A stretch of DNA of 64,000 nt from CAZHCA01 sp964530825 (GCA_964530825.1 CAZHCA010000001.1:310001-374000), one strand, 5' to 3'. Shown: positions 52,615-62,104, counted from the first letter of the stretch. Translations and numbers: made by a program. Notes: a model not told the origin generated them from the letters alone.

Positions 52615-52653
52615 TGCCGGGGACCCTTAACCCAGCTCCCCGGCATTCCTTTC
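52615..52653 (+). terminator. Terminator after hpf
   Basis: Nine-base-pair stem TGCCGGGGA/TCCCCGGCA (52615-52623 with 52637-52645) and a C/T-rich tail TTCCTTTCCC. It stands just before the promoter of the tRNA-tuf operon. Confidence 0.65.
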
Positions 52654-52685
52654 CCTAAATTTCCTTAACAAAAACAGGTGTGCTA

Positions 52686-52716
52686 TTTGAGTTTAGCGCA
52701 TAATGTTATATCTTTG
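52686..52716 (+). promoter_or_regulatory. Promoter of the tRNA-tuf-rpoBC operon
   Basis: TTTG at 52686-52689, a 19-base spacer and TATCTTTG at 52709-52716: an exact match to the Bacteroidota promoter TTTG-N19-TAnnTTTG. Transcription should begin near 52721, about 200 bases before the first tRNA. Confidence 0.75.
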
Positions 52717-52926
52717 CAATCGCTTTGAGAAAAAGATCTCATTAGAGCGGCATTGTGGGGTGTTTTATCCCTTCCTGGAGGGAATTATGTTAAATCTTCC
52801 AGCACCACGGGTAAAGCTTGTAACATCCGGTGGTCCAACTTTTGGTCTTTAACCGGGACCCATGCTTACCTGTGTTTAGAAGGTAGAAAAGCTCAGGCCG
52901 CTGTTGCCCGGCTTTTTCAATAAGAT

Positions 52927-53000
52927 GCCAGCATAGCTCAGTTGGCCAGAGCAGCTGATTTGTAATCAGCGGGTCGGGGGTTCGAATCCCTCTGCTGGCT
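52927..53000 (+). tRNA. tRNA-Thr (anticodon TGT)
   Basis: Cloverleaf of 74 bases: acceptor GCCAGCA pairs with TGCTGGC, D-arm AGCTCAGTTGGCCAGAGCA region, anticodon loop TTTGTAA with TGT between GCTGA and TCAGC, T-arm GGGGGTTCGAATCCCTC. No CCA is encoded. First tRNA of the cluster. Confidence 0.95.
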
Positions 53001-53118
53001 CTCGTTTGTTCTCCCGGACCAAGCGGTTTGGAGGGTTTGAAATGGGGGCAGCTGTTTTGCGACCGGAAGGGAGCCATCCCAGTGCCGGCTCGTATCAGGC
53101 TAGTTCGATTGACAACAT

Positions 53119-53201
53119 GGGGGTGCGCCGGAGTGGGAGAGCCGGGCCAGACTGTAAATCTGGTGACTCTGTCTGAATAGGTTCGAATCCTATCACCCCC
53201 A
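53119..53201 (+). tRNA. tRNA-Tyr (anticodon GTA)
   Basis: Type II tRNA of 83 bases with a long variable arm. Acceptor GGGGGTG pairs with CACCCCC; anticodon loop holds GTA (CAGACTGTAAATCTG); T-arm AGGTTCGAATCCT; discriminator A, no encoded CCA. Confidence 0.95.
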
Positions 53202-53264
53202 CAGATAGAGTTTGGTAGTGTGAGTTGGTGTTCACTATAAAATTGGTGCACCCACACCCAAAAT

Positions 53265-53337
53265 GCGGGAGTAGCTCAGTTGGTAGAGCATTAGCCTTCC
53301 AAGCTAAGGGTCGCGGGTTCGAGTCTCGTCTCCCGCT
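53265..53337 (+). tRNA. tRNA-Gly (anticodon TCC)
   Basis: 73 bases. Acceptor GCGGGAG pairs with CTCCCGC; anticodon loop CTTCCAA between TTAGC and GCTAA gives TCC; T-arm CGGGTTCGAGTCTCG. Confidence 0.95.
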
Positions 53338-53411
53338 CGAATTTCAGCTTTTAAACCGGTAATGGCCGGATTGGGGGCTGGATGTTTGTATTTACAGGGT
53401 TAACACCATTA

Positions 53412-53483
<72 letters not shown>

Positions 53484-53536
53484 CTGGCTTTGATACCGGT
53501 TTTAAACATCTATTTTATATCCAAAATCGTTTACTG

Positions 53537-54733
53537 ATGGCAAAGGAAACCTTTAATAGGACTAAACCTCACGTGAATATTGGTACGATTGGGCACGTCG
53601 ACCACGGTAAAACTACACTGACAGCTGCAATCACCTATGTACTATCCGATGCAGGCTTCGCGCAAAAACAAGATTACGATTCGATCGACGCGGCACCGGA
53701 AGAGAAAGAGCGTGGTATTACGATCAACACGGCTCACGTAGAGTACGAAACGGAAAATCGTCACTATGCACACGTAGACTGTCCGGGTCACGCCGACTAT
53801 GTGAAAAACATGGTCACGGGTGCTGCCCAGATGGACGGCGCCATCTTAGTTGTCGCTGCTACCGACGGTCCGATGCCCCAAACGCGTGAGCACATCCTGC
53901 TTGCCCGTCAGGTCGGCGTACCGAATATTGTAGTCTTCATGAATAAAGTTGACCTGGTCGATGATGAGGAAATGTTGGAACTGGTAGAGATGGAGGTTCG
54001 GGAATTGTTGGACCAGTACGAATTCGACGGTGACAACGCGCAAATTGTCAAAGGTTCTGCACTGAAAGCCCTGGAAGGCGATGCCGATGCAGTTGCCGCT
54101 GTCCAGGAATTGATGGCTGCCGTAGATGCCGAAATTCCGGAGCCGGAGCGCCTGATCGACAAGCCCTTCCTGATGCCGATCGAAGATGTTTTCTCCATTA
54201 CCGGTCGTGGTACGGTAGCTACTGGCCGCATCGAGCGTGGTGTGATCAACGTTGGCGACAATGTTGAAATCGTAGGTATGATGAAAGAAGGTGAAAAGCC
54301 GCTGACTTCTACGATTACAGGCGTGGAGATGTTCCGCAAGCTGCTCGACCGCGGTGAAGCTGGTGACAATGCCGGCTTGCTACTGCGTGGTATTGAAAAA
54401 ACCCAAATCAAGCGCGGTATGGTTATCTGTGCACCTGGGTCTGTAAAGCCGCACAAGAAATTTAAGTGTGAGGTATATGTGTTGAGTAAAGAGGAAGGTG
54501 GTCGTCACACGCCTTTCTTCAACGGCTACCGCCCGCAGTTTTACTTCCGCACAACCGACGTTACCGGTGATGTGAAACTGCCCGATGGGGTAGAGATGGT
54601 GATGCCCGGCGACAACGTTACGCTGGAGGTATCCCTGCTGAACTCCGTAGCCATGGAAAAAGGTCTTCGCTTCGCAATTCGCGAGGGTGGCCGCACGGTT
54701 GGCGCGGGTCAGGTAACTGAAATTATTGAGTAA
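53537..54733 (+). CDS. tuf: Elongation factor Tu
   Basis: Delivers aminoacyl-tRNA to the ribosome. 398 residues starting MAKETFNRTKPHVNIGTIGHVDHGKTT. The longer open frame upstream runs through tRNA-Thr and is not coding. G1 GHVDHGKT, G2/switch I ITINTAHVEYE, G3 DCPGHADY, G4 NKVD and G5 SALKAL are all present, then domains 2 and 3 (GRGTVATGRIERG, VRDMRQTV-like end GRTVGAGQVTEII). Placed between a tRNA cluster and tRNA-Trp/secE/nusG, as is usual. Confidence 0.98.
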   Translation: MAKETFNRTKPHVNIGTIGHVDHGKTTLTAAITYVLSDAGFAQKQDYDSIDAAPEEKERGITINTAHVEYETENRHYAHVDCPGHADYVKNMVTGAAQMDGAILVVAATDGPMPQTREHILLARQVGVPNIVVFMNKVDLVDDEEMLELVEMEVRELLDQYEFDGDNAQIVKGSALKALEGDADAVAAVQELMAAVDAEIPEPERLIDKPFLMPIEDVFSITGRGTVATGRIERGVINVGDNVEIVGMMKEGEKPLTSTITGVEMFRKLLDRGEAGDNAGLLLRGIEKTQIKRGMVICAPGSVKPHKKFKCEVYVLSKEEGGRHTPFFNGYRPQFYFRTTDVTGDVKLPDGVEMVMPGDNVTLEVSLLNSVAMEKGLRFAIREGGRTVGAGQVTEIIE

Positions 54734-54790
54734 TCGTTGCGGGCTCCCAATGGAGGAGTCTTAATAATTCGCAACCCGAAATACATTGTG

Positions 54791-54820
54791 GAATTAGGCG
54801 CTCTCCGGAGTGCTTAATTC
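54791..54820 (+). other. Hairpin between tuf and tRNA-Trp
   Basis: Thirteen-base-pair stem GAATTAGGCGCTC/GAGTGCTTAATTC (54791-54803 with 54808-54820, two G-U pairs) with a TCCG loop, followed by CTCGTTTTAC. It could be a partial terminator lowering expression after tuf or an RNA processing site. Confidence 0.6.
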
Positions 54821-54828
54821 CTCGTTTT

Positions 54829-54901
54829 ACGGGCATAGCTCAACTGGTAGAGCGACGGTCTCCAAAACCGTAGGCTGGGGGTTCAAGTCCTCCTGCCCGT
54901 G
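54829..54901 (+). tRNA. tRNA-Trp (anticodon CCA)
   Basis: 73 bases. Acceptor ACGGGCA pairs with TGCCCGT; anticodon loop CTCCAAA between ACGGT and ACCGT gives CCA; T-arm GGGGGTTCAAGTCCTCC; discriminator G. It lies 14 bases before secE. Confidence 0.95.
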
Positions 54902-54915
54902 CAAAAGTACAGTAC

Positions 54916-55104
54916 ATGGATAAGTTGAGAACCTATTTTAAGGAGAGCTACCACGAGCTGGTTAACAAGGTGACCTGGCCAACCTGGAAAAACCTGCTGG
55001 CCAACACCCGCCTGGTAATTGTAGCTTCCGTCATTTTAGCCCTACTGGTATTTTTGATGGACGCCTTATCCAAGACGGTCCTGGATCAGATTTACGGCTT
55101 GTAG
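54916..55104 (+). CDS. secE: Preprotein translocase subunit SecE
   Basis: Small subunit of the SecYEG channel. 62 residues: KLRTYFKESYHELVNKVTWPTWKNLLANTR (amphipathic helix with the conserved KVxWPT motif) and one transmembrane helix (LVIVASVILALLVFLMDAL). Between tRNA-Trp and nusG, the standard position. Confidence 0.96.
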   Translation: MDKLRTYFKESYHELVNKVTWPTWKNLLANTRLVIVASVILALLVFLMDALSKTVLDQIYGL

Positions 55105-55124
55105 TGGAAAACAGGAGGGACAGT

Positions 55125-55676
55125 ATGTCGGAGGAAGATAAAAGATGGTATTCTCTACGTGTGATTAGCGGAAAAGAACGCAAGATCAAAGAACGCATTG
55201 AAATGGAGGTGCAGCGAAATGGCTGGGGTGAAGCCATTACGCAAGTGCTGGTTCCAACGGAGAAAGTGTATAAGATCCGCAATGGGAAAAAAGTTATTTC
55301 CGAACGCAATATCCTGCCGGGGTACATTCTCATTGAGGCGGTACCGAAACTATTCAGCGGTGAAGCTATTTCGGCTATTGCCAATATTCCCAACGTGATC
55401 CACTTTTTGGGAAAAGACAACCCTACCCCTATGCGGGCCTCCGAAGCCAACCGCATGTTGGGCAAAGTGGATGAATCCCAAGATGCCGGCGAGGCGTTGA
55501 TCGAACCCTTTATCGTGGGAGAAACCGTCAAGATTATCGACGGCCCATTCAGCGAATTTGTGGGGGACATCCAGGAGGTGAACGAAGAAAAGAAAAAGCT
55601 GAAGGTCATCGTGAAGATCTTCGGTCGTGGCACCGAGGTCGAGTTGAACTTCATGCAGGTAGAAAAACAAACGTAG
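55125..55676 (+). CDS. nusG: Transcription termination/antitermination protein NusG
   Basis: Binds RNA polymerase and couples it to ribosomes and Rho. 183 residues. The start MSEEDKRWYSLRVISGKERKIKERIE at 55125 is preceded by a good AGGAGGG ribosome site, so it is preferred to a GTG overlapping the secE stop. NGN domain with RNILPGYILIEAV and the KOW motif FIVGETVKIIDGPFSEFVGDIQEVN at the C-terminus. Confidence 0.97.
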   Translation: MSEEDKRWYSLRVISGKERKIKERIEMEVQRNGWGEAITQVLVPTEKVYKIRNGKKVISERNILPGYILIEAVPKLFSGEAISAIANIPNVIHFLGKDNPTPMRASEANRMLGKVDESQDAGEALIEPFIVGETVKIIDGPFSEFVGDIQEVNEEKKKLKVIVKIFGRGTEVELNFMQVEKQT

Positions 55677-55778
55677 CTGTTACGCACCGAGCATACAATA
55701 TAGTAGAGCATGTCATTCACCACTGAGTGTGGGCTTCCTGAATAACTTGCTTTCATCACCAGCTAAACAAACGAGCGA

Positions 55779-56255
55779 ATGGCCAAAGAAGTCAGTGGAT
55801 TTATCAAGCTTCAGGTTAGAGGCGGTCAAGCGAACCCCGCTCCTCCCGTAGGTCCGGCCTTGGGTGCCAAGGGGGTGAACATCATGGAATTTTGTAAGCG
55901 CTTCAATGCGAAAACGCAAGATACGCCCGGGCAGTTGCTGCCGGTTGTCATTACCGTTTTTTCGGATAAGTCTTTTGAGTTTATCATCAAAACGCCCCCG
56001 GCAGCCGTTCAGCTGATGGAGGCAGCGAAACTCAAAAAAGGCTCTCCGGAACCAAACCGGAACAAAGTCGGCAAAGTCACCTGGGATCAGGTGAAAGCGA
56101 TTGCCGAGAATAAGATGCCCGACCTGAATTGTTCTAGAGTGTCCTCGGCAATGCGTATGGTTGCCGGCACGGCGCGCAGCATGGGACTTACCATTGAGGG
56201 TGGCACCCCGCCCGAAGAAGTCGTCGATGCACCGGTCGCTGAAGGCGAAGGATAA
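55779..56255 (+). CDS. rplK: 50S ribosomal protein L11
   Basis: Stalk-base protein that binds 23S rRNA. 158 residues, with a C-terminal extension (TPPEEVVDAPVAEGEG) beyond the usual 141-147. Seen: FIKLQVRGGQANPAPPVGPALGAKGVNIMEFCKRFNAKTQ and GTARSMGLTIEGG. First of the rplKAJL set. Confidence 0.98.
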   Translation: MAKEVSGFIKLQVRGGQANPAPPVGPALGAKGVNIMEFCKRFNAKTQDTPGQLLPVVITVFSDKSFEFIIKTPPAAVQLMEAAKLKKGSPEPNRNKVGKVTWDQVKAIAENKMPDLNCSRVSSAMRMVAGTARSMGLTIEGGTPPEEVVDAPVAEGEG

Positions 56256-56327
56256 AAGTATTTTACAACCATGCAGGGAGCTTAATCAATGAGTTGTTTA
56301 AGCGTTCGGACCTCAAAAATAGCAATC

Positions 56328-57020
56328 ATGGCAAAAGTAAGTAAGAAACGAGCAGCCGCTGCTGAGAAAGTCGACAAGACTAAGCAGTACCAGCTAAACG
56401 AAGCAATGGCGCTCGTTAAAGAAGTAAATACCGCCAAATTTGATGCTTCGGTAGATGTACACGTGCGGTTGGGTGTTGACCCCCGCAAAGCGGATCAATC
56501 GATTCGCGGCACTGTTTCCCTGCCCAATGGTACGGGTAAAACCAAACGCGTACTGGTATTCTGTACCCCCGATAAAGAAGAAGAAGCGAAGTCGGCCGGC
56601 GCCGATTACGTGGGACTCGATGAGCTTATGCAAAAAGTACAGGGCGGTTGGACCGATTTTGATGTGGTGATCGCCACGCCGCAGGTAATGAGTCAGGTGG
56701 GTCGCTTGGGCCGTATCTTGGGTCCGCGCGGACTCATGCCCAACCCGAAAACGGGAACGGTAACCATGAATGTGGGCGAAGCTGTGGGCGAAGTAAAGAA
56801 AGGTAAGATTTCCTTTCGCGTCGATAAATACGGTATCATTCACGCTTCTGTCGGACGGGTTTCCTTCAGTCCGCAACAACTGACGGAAAATGCAAACGAG
56901 CTACTCAGCACGCTTCAGCGCATGAAGCCCTCGTCGGCTAAGGGAACCTATATGAAGTCCGTCACCGTAGCCAGCACGATGAGTCCCGGCATTAAGGTGG
57001 ATACCAGAACCATTCGCTAA
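56328..57020 (+). CDS. rplA: 50S ribosomal protein L1
   Basis: L1 stalk protein and likely repressor of its own operon. 230 residues. Start MAKVSKKRAAAAEKVDKTKQY at 56328; 13 further upstream codons lack family likeness. Seen: AKFDASVDVHVRLGVDPRKADQSIRGTVSLPNGTGK, GRLGRILGPRGLMPNPKTGTVT and KSVTVASTMSPGIKVDTRTI. Confidence 0.98.
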   Translation: MAKVSKKRAAAAEKVDKTKQYQLNEAMALVKEVNTAKFDASVDVHVRLGVDPRKADQSIRGTVSLPNGTGKTKRVLVFCTPDKEEEAKSAGADYVGLDELMQKVQGGWTDFDVVIATPQVMSQVGRLGRILGPRGLMPNPKTGTVTMNVGEAVGEVKKGKISFRVDKYGIIHASVGRVSFSPQQLTENANELLSTLQRMKPSSAKGTYMKSVTVASTMSPGIKVDTRTIR

Positions 57021-57039
57021 GTGAAAAAATGGTAAAGTC

Positions 57040-57579
57040 ATGACCAGAACAGAAAAAGCAGCGGTGATTGAAGCGTTGAAGGAAAAACTCAACGATACGG
57101 AATTCTTCTACGTGACGGATTCCTCGGCACTCACTGTAGAACAAGTCAATAACTTTCGTCAGCTGTGTTACGAGAAAGGCGTGGAAATGAAAGTGGTGAA
57201 AAACACTTTGTTTCGCAAAGCGCTGGAGGCTGGCGATACGGAAAAGAACTACGAACGGCTCTATGAGGTGCTGAAAGGTACCACTGCAGTTCTTTGGACC
57301 AAAACTGCCAACGCACCGGCGAAAGTCATAAAAGAGTTTCGTGAAAACCACGAAAAGCCAGTACTCAAGGCGGCTTACATCGACACGGCGATCTACATAG
57401 GCGATGATCAGGTTGAATCCCTGACTAAGCTCAAATCGAAGGAAGATCTGATCAGCGAGGTGATCACCCTGCTGCAGTCGCCGGTGAAAAACGTTATCGG
57501 ATCACTCCAATCGGGGGGCAATACCCTGGCCGGGTTGATCAAGGCCCTGCAGGAGCGGGCCGAAAGCGGCGAAGCGTAA
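57040..57579 (+). CDS. rplJ: 50S ribosomal protein L10
   Basis: Base of the L7/L12 stalk. 179 residues. MTRTEKAAVIEALKEKLNDTEFFYVTDSSALTVEQVNNFRQLCYEKGVEMKVVKNTLFRKALE and the C-terminal helix VKNVIGSLQSGGNTLAGLIKALQERAE that binds L7/L12. 19 bases after rplA. Confidence 0.97.
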   Translation: MTRTEKAAVIEALKEKLNDTEFFYVTDSSALTVEQVNNFRQLCYEKGVEMKVVKNTLFRKALEAGDTEKNYERLYEVLKGTTAVLWTKTANAPAKVIKEFRENHEKPVLKAAYIDTAIYIGDDQVESLTKLKSKEDLISEVITLLQSPVKNVIGSLQSGGNTLAGLIKALQERAESGEA

Positions 57580-57678
57580 GCGCCGCATTTTTTTGGTGCG
57601 TAAGCGAGCACCTTGCGAATAAGGCTTCCAAGCTACACGCACGATATATTTTATCGTCACATTTTAAAAATTTGTACA

Positions 57679-58062
57679 ATGGCGGATTTAAAAGAATTTG
57701 CGGAGCAGTTAGTTAACCTTACCGTAAAAGAGGTAAACGAGCTGGCTGACATTCTCAAAGATGAATACGGTATCGAGCCTGCTGCTGCTGCCGTAGCGGT
57801 AGCTGGTCCTGCCGGTGGTGGTGAAGGCGGCGAAGCCGCAGCTGCCGAAAAAACAGAGTTCGACGTTATGCTGAACTCGGCAGGTTCTGCCAAACTGAAA
57901 GTGGTCAAAGAGGTGAAAAACCTGTTGGGCCTCGGGCTGAAAGAAGCCAAAGAATTGGTAGACGGCGCGCCTAGCGCATTGAAAGAAGGTATTCCCAAGG
58001 AGGAAGCAGAACAGATCAAAGAAGCGCTCGAAGGCGTTGGTGCAGAGGTGGAGCTGAAATAA
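57679..58062 (+). CDS. rplL: 50S ribosomal protein L7/L12
   Basis: Stalk protein that recruits translation factors. 127 residues starting MADLKEFAEQLVNLTVKEVNELADILKDEYGIEP. An Ala/Gly-rich hinge (AAAAVAVAGPAGGGEGGEAAAAEK) joins the N-terminal dimer part to the factor-binding domain TEFDVMLNSAGSAKLKVVKEVKNLLGLGLKEAKELVDGAP. Followed by a strong hairpin before rpoB. Confidence 0.98.
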   Translation: MADLKEFAEQLVNLTVKEVNELADILKDEYGIEPAAAAVAVAGPAGGGEGGEAAAAEKTEFDVMLNSAGSAKLKVVKEVKNLLGLGLKEAKELVDGAPSALKEGIPKEEAEQIKEALEGVGAEVELK

Positions 58063-58123
58063 GCTTACCCGCATCGATCGGGGGCCATGACAGGCTTATT
58101 ACCGATATAACGTCCGGCAAAAC

Positions 58124-58156
58124 AGGCTTAGCGAGTTATTAGAACTTGCTAAGCCT
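58124..58156 (+). other. Hairpin in the rplL-rpoB gap
   Basis: Fourteen-base-pair stem (58124-58137 with 58143-58156, one G-U pair) with an ATTAG loop and no T tract. It corresponds in place to the RNase III site/attenuator known between rplL and rpoB in E. coli, and may set the ratio of ribosomal protein to polymerase mRNA. Confidence 0.65.
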
Positions 58157-58217
58157 ATTGTCGTCCTGGTAAAGTTTATTGCTGGTTGAACTTTTTGTCA
58201 ATCGGAATCGTTTTTCA

Positions 58218-61200
58218 ATGGCATTAGTGGCTAAAAGCGAGCCGCTGAAACTCAAACCACATTTACAGATGACATCAAACGGTAGAGTATTGATGCCCGA
58301 AGAGACCCGAGTTAACTTCGGGAAAACAAAATTTCCAACGCCGTATCCCGACTTTCTCGAGATCCAAATTAAGTCTTTCCAGGAATTTTTCCAACTGGAA
58401 ACTACCCCGGAAAATCGAGTGAACGAAGGGCTCTACAAGGTTTTTCAGGAGAATTTTCCCATTACCGATGCCCGTAACATCTTCGTACTTGAATTTCTCG
58501 ACTATTTCATAGATCCGCCCCGCTACACCATTGACGAGTGTATGCAGCGCGGGCTCACGTACAGTGTGCCGCTGAAAGCGAAACTGCGACTGTCTTGTAA
58601 CGACGAAGAACACGTCGATTTCCAAACGATCGTGCAAGATGTATTCTTGGGCAACATTCCCTACATGACGCCTAAAGGTACCTTTGTCATCAATGGAGCC
58701 GAACGCGTCATTGTCTCTCAGCTTCACCGTTCGCCGGGCGTCTTCTTCGGTCAGAGTTTTCATCCCAACGGGACTAAAATCTACTCCGCCCGGGTCATTC
58801 CGTTTAAGGGCGCCTGGATGGAGTTTGCTACCGATATCAACACGGTCATGTACGCCTACATCGACCGCAAAAAGAAGTTTCCGGTTACGACGCTTCTGCG
58901 AGCCATCGGTTACGATTCCGATAAAGCCATCCTCGACCTGTTCGATTTAGCCGACGAAGAGCCGGCTACGCGCGAATCGCTCGAGAACGCCATCGGGCGT
59001 AAACTGGCAGCGCGCGTTTTGCGAAGCTGGACCGAAGACTTCGTGGATGAGGATACCGGCGAGGTGGTGACCATCGAGCGTAACGAGATTATCCTGGAAC
59101 GCGATATCGTTCTCGACGAAGAAAATATCGAACTCATCCTGGAGGCAGATACCGAAACTGTAATTCTACAGAAGGAAGATATTGAGCAGGATTACTCCAT
59201 TATCTATAATACCCTGCAGAAAGATCCCTCCAGCTCTGAAATCGAGGCCGTACAGTATATCTACCGTCAATTGCGTGGTACCGACCCCCCAGATGAGGAG
59301 ACGGCCCGCGGTATCATCGATAAGCTCTTCTTCTCCGATAAGCGCTACAATCTCGGAGATGTAGGGCGTTACAAGATCAATCGCAAGCTCGATCTGGAAA
59401 CCGACGATGAGATTCTGGTCCTGACAAAAGAGGATATCATTGCCATCGTGAAGTACCTGGTGAGCCTGATGAACCAAAAGGCGGAAATCGATGACATCGA
59501 CCACCTGAGCAACCGTCGGGTACGCACGGTGGGTGAGCAACTCTACGCCCAGTTCGGCGTGGGTTTGGCCCGTATGGCGCGCACCATTCGCGAGCGTATG
59601 AACGTGCGCGACAACGAGGTGTTTACGCCCATTGACCTGATCAATGCGCGCACGCTTTCGTCGGTGATTAACTCTTTCTTTGGCACCAGCCAACTTTCGC
59701 AGTTTCTGGATCAAACGAATCCGCTGTCGGAGATTACCCACAAACGGCGCATTTCCGCTTTGGGGCCGGGTGGTCTTTCGCGCGAGCGTGCCGGCTTTGA
59801 GGTGCGCGATGTTCACTACTCCCACTACGGTCGCCTGTGTACCATCGAAACGCCGGAGGGACCAAATATCGGACTGATATCCACGCTCTGTGTACACGCC
59901 AAGGTGAACAAGATGGGCTTTTTGGAAACCCCCTACCGCCGCGTTACCGATGGCTCCGTAGATATCAAAGACGAGCCGCTTTACCTGTCGGCCGAAGGAG
60001 AAGACTTCAAGCGGATCGCCCAGGCCAACGCGCCAATCGATACCAAAGGATCCTTCCTCTCCGAACGGATTAAATGTCGTGACCACGGGGAATTCCCGGT
60101 ACTGACGCCCGAAGAGATCGAATTCATGGACGTAGCGCCTAACCAAATCGTTGGTGTTTCCGCCTCCATGATTCCTTTCTTGGAAAACGACGACGCCAAC
60201 CGAGCTCTAATGGGATCGAATATGCAACGCCAGGCAGTACCCCTGATCCGCCCCAGCTCTCCGGTAGTAGGTACCGGACTGGAAGGTAAGGTAGCGCGCG
60301 ATAGTCGGATGCTCATCAATGCCGAGGGCGACGGTGAGGTGGAATACGTGGATGCAACCAAGATCCGGGTGCGCTACGACCGCTCGGATGAAGATCAGCT
60401 GGTATCTTTTGAAGAAAACCTGAAGGAATACTCGCTGATTAAATTCCGCCGGACCAATCAGGGGACCTGCATCAACCTGCGTCCCATTGTTCGTAAAGGT
60501 GACCGGGTGATCAGAGGGCAAATCCTTTGCGACGGCTACGCTACGGAAAAAGGCGAACTGGCCCTCGGACAAAACCTCAAGGTAGCTTTCATGCCTTGGA
60601 AAGGTTACAACTTTGAAGACGCCATTGTACTTTCCGAGCGCGTGGTACAGGAAGATATCTTCACCTCTATCCATATCGAACACTTCGAACTGGACGTGCG
60701 GGATACCAAATTGGGCGAAGAAGAACTGACTAATGACATCCCAAACGTAAGTGAAGAGGCCACCAAGGACCTCGACGAAAACGGTATCATCCGGGTAGGT
60801 GCCTGGGTACGTGAAGGCGATGTGCTGATCGGTAAGATCACTCCTAAAGGAGAGTCAGATCCTACGCCGGAAGAGAAGCTGCTGCGCGCCATTTTCGGCG
60901 ACAAAGCGGGCGATGTGAAAGATGCATCGCTGAAGGCACCTCCTTCGACCAAAGGGATCATCATCAACAAGCAACTCTTCGCGCGTGCTAAGAAAGACAA
61001 GGTGCAGAAAACCGCCGAGAAGGAACAGCTGACCAAACTGGAGGATGATCACATGATTTCCCTCAACAAGCTGAAGACCATTCTTGTGGATAAGCTGCTG
61101 ATCCTGTTGGAAAACAAAAATGCCAACCGGGTACGCAGTATTTATAACGAGGAGCTGATCTCCAAAGGGGTGAAATTCAACACGGAGGTTCTGCGGGACA

Positions 61201-62090
61201 TCGACTACACAACCGTCGATTACAGCAGCTGGACCGACGACGAGCACACAAACGGTTTGATCGCCCGCCTGTTGCATAACTATAGCATAAAAGTCAACGA
61301 AGAAGTCGGCCGCTACAAGCGGGAAAAATTCAATATCAGTATTGGTGACGAGTTGCCCGCCGGCGTGCTCAAGCTGGCTAAAGTATACATGGCCAAGAAG
61401 CGCAAGTTAAAAGTGGGCGACAAGCTGGCCGGCCGCCACGGGAATAAAGGTATTGTGGCCCGTATTGTACGGATCGAAGACATGCCATTCCTCGAAGACG
61501 GCACACCAGTCGATATCGTCCTGAATCCGCTGGGCGTGCCTTCGCGGATGAACCTGGGCCAGATCTTCGAGACCGTACTCGGATGGGCTGGAGAAAAGTT
61601 GGGCATGAAGTTCGCTACGCCAATTTTCGACGGCGCCAGCAAAGAAGAGATCGACGAATATATCCAAAAAGCAGGGTTGCCCAGCTTGGGCCAAACCTAC
61701 CTGCACGATGGGGAGACCGGCGATCGCTTCCACCAGCAGGCTACGGTAGGGGTGATTTATATGCTCAAACTGTCTCATATGGTCGACGACAAGATGCACG
61801 CCCGCTCGATTGGTCCGTACTCCCTTATTACCCAACAACCGTTGGGCGGTAAGGCGCAGTTCGGTGGTCAGCGCTTCGGCGAAATGGAGGTATGGGCATT
61901 AGAAGCATTCGGCGCTGCTAATATCCTGCAAGAACTCTTGACCATCAAGTCAGACGACATCAACGGGCGTGCCAAGGCTTACGAGTCCATCGTCAAAGGC
62001 GATAACCTGCCCGAGCCAAATATTCCGGAGTCGTTCAACGTACTGGTACACGAACTTCGCGGACTGGCTCTTGATGTGAAATTTGATTAA
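58218..62090 (+). CDS. rpoB: DNA-directed RNA polymerase subunit beta
   Basis: Catalytic subunit of RNA polymerase. 1290 residues from MALVAKSEPLKLKPH; a later ATG (MTSNGRVLMPEETRVNFGK) could be the start, since the first 17 residues are unlike those of relatives. Seen: FLEIQIKSFQEFFQLE, the rifampicin region FFGTSQLSQFLDQTNPLSEITHKRRISALGPGGLSRERAGFEVRDVH, KVAFMPWKGYNFEDAIVLSERVV, GRHGNKGIVARIV and the C-terminal GGQRFGEMEVWALEAFGAANILQE. Confidence 0.98.
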   Translation: MALVAKSEPLKLKPHLQMTSNGRVLMPEETRVNFGKTKFPTPYPDFLEIQIKSFQEFFQLETTPENRVNEGLYKVFQENFPITDARNIFVLEFLDYFIDPPRYTIDECMQRGLTYSVPLKAKLRLSCNDEEHVDFQTIVQDVFLGNIPYMTPKGTFVINGAERVIVSQLHRSPGVFFGQSFHPNGTKIYSARVIPFKGAWMEFATDINTVMYAYIDRKKKFPVTTLLRAIGYDSDKAILDLFDLADEEPATRESLENAIGRKLAARVLRSWTEDFVDEDTGEVVTIERNEIILERDIVLDEENIELILEADTETVILQKEDIEQDYSIIYNTLQKDPSSSEIEAVQYIYRQLRGTDPPDEETARGIIDKLFFSDKRYNLGDVGRYKINRKLDLETDDEILVLTKEDIIAIVKYLVSLMNQKAEIDDIDHLSNRRVRTVGEQLYAQFGVGLARMARTIRERMNVRDNEVFTPIDLINARTLSSVINSFFGTSQLSQFLDQTNPLSEITHKRRISALGPGGLSRERAGFEVRDVHYSHYGRLCTIETPEGPNIGLISTLCVHAKVNKMGFLETPYRRVTDGSVDIKDEPLYLSAEGEDFKRIAQANAPIDTKGSFLSERIKCRDHGEFPVLTPEEIEFMDVAPNQIVGVSASMIPFLENDDANRALMGSNMQRQAVPLIRPSSPVVGTGLEGKVARDSRMLINAEGDGEVEYVDATKIRVRYDRSDEDQLVSFEENLKEYSLIKFRRTNQGTCINLRPIVRKGDRVIRGQILCDGYATEKGELALGQNLKVAFMPWKGYNFEDAIVLSERVVQEDIFTSIHIEHFELDVRDTKLGEEELTNDIPNVSEEATKDLDENGIIRVGAWVREGDVLIGKITPKGESDPTPEEKLLRAIFGDKAGDVKDASLKAPPSTKGIIINKQLFARAKKDKVQKTAEKEQLTKLEDDHMISLNKLKTILVDKLLILLENKNANRVRSIYNEELISKGVKFNTEVLRDIDYTTVDYSSWTDDEHTNGLIARLLHNYSIKVNEEVGRYKREKFNISIGDELPAGVLKLAKVYMAKKRKLKVGDKLAGRHGNKGIVARIVRIEDMPFLEDGTPVDIVLNPLGVPSRMNLGQIFETVLGWAGEKLGMKFATPIFDGASKEEIDEYIQKAGLPSLGQTYLHDGETGDRFHQQATVGVIYMLKLSHMVDDKMHARSIGPYSLITQQPLGGKAQFGGQRFGEMEVWALEAFGAANILQELLTIKSDDINGRAKAYESIVKGDNLPEPNIPESFNVLVHELRGLALDVKFD

Positions 62091-62104
62091 CCCACGGAAT
62101 TGGG

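Larger units (their letters stand above)
52607..52926. other. Intergenic leader before the tRNA-tuf operon
   Basis: 320 bases with the hpf terminator (52615-52653), the operon promoter (52686-52716) and a 200-base leader. The leader has a CTGGA...CCAG partial hairpin around 52778-52802 and a GCCG/CGGC hairpin before a TTTTT near 52895-52920, possibly an attenuator or an RNA processing signal. No gene is supported; a minus-strand frame over the tRNAs is antisense. Confidence 0.5.

Noticed and set aside
52790..53257. 155-codon minus-strand frame over the tRNA cluster, with text such as RGIRTPDPLITNQ
   Set aside because: It is antisense to tRNA-Thr and tRNA-Tyr. This kind of translation (RIRTPDPLITN) is a well-known false protein from the complement of tRNA genes.
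59166..60146. 326-codon minus-strand frame inside rpoB
   Set aside because: It is antisense to the conserved rpoB core; long reverse frames are common in GC-rich conserved genes.
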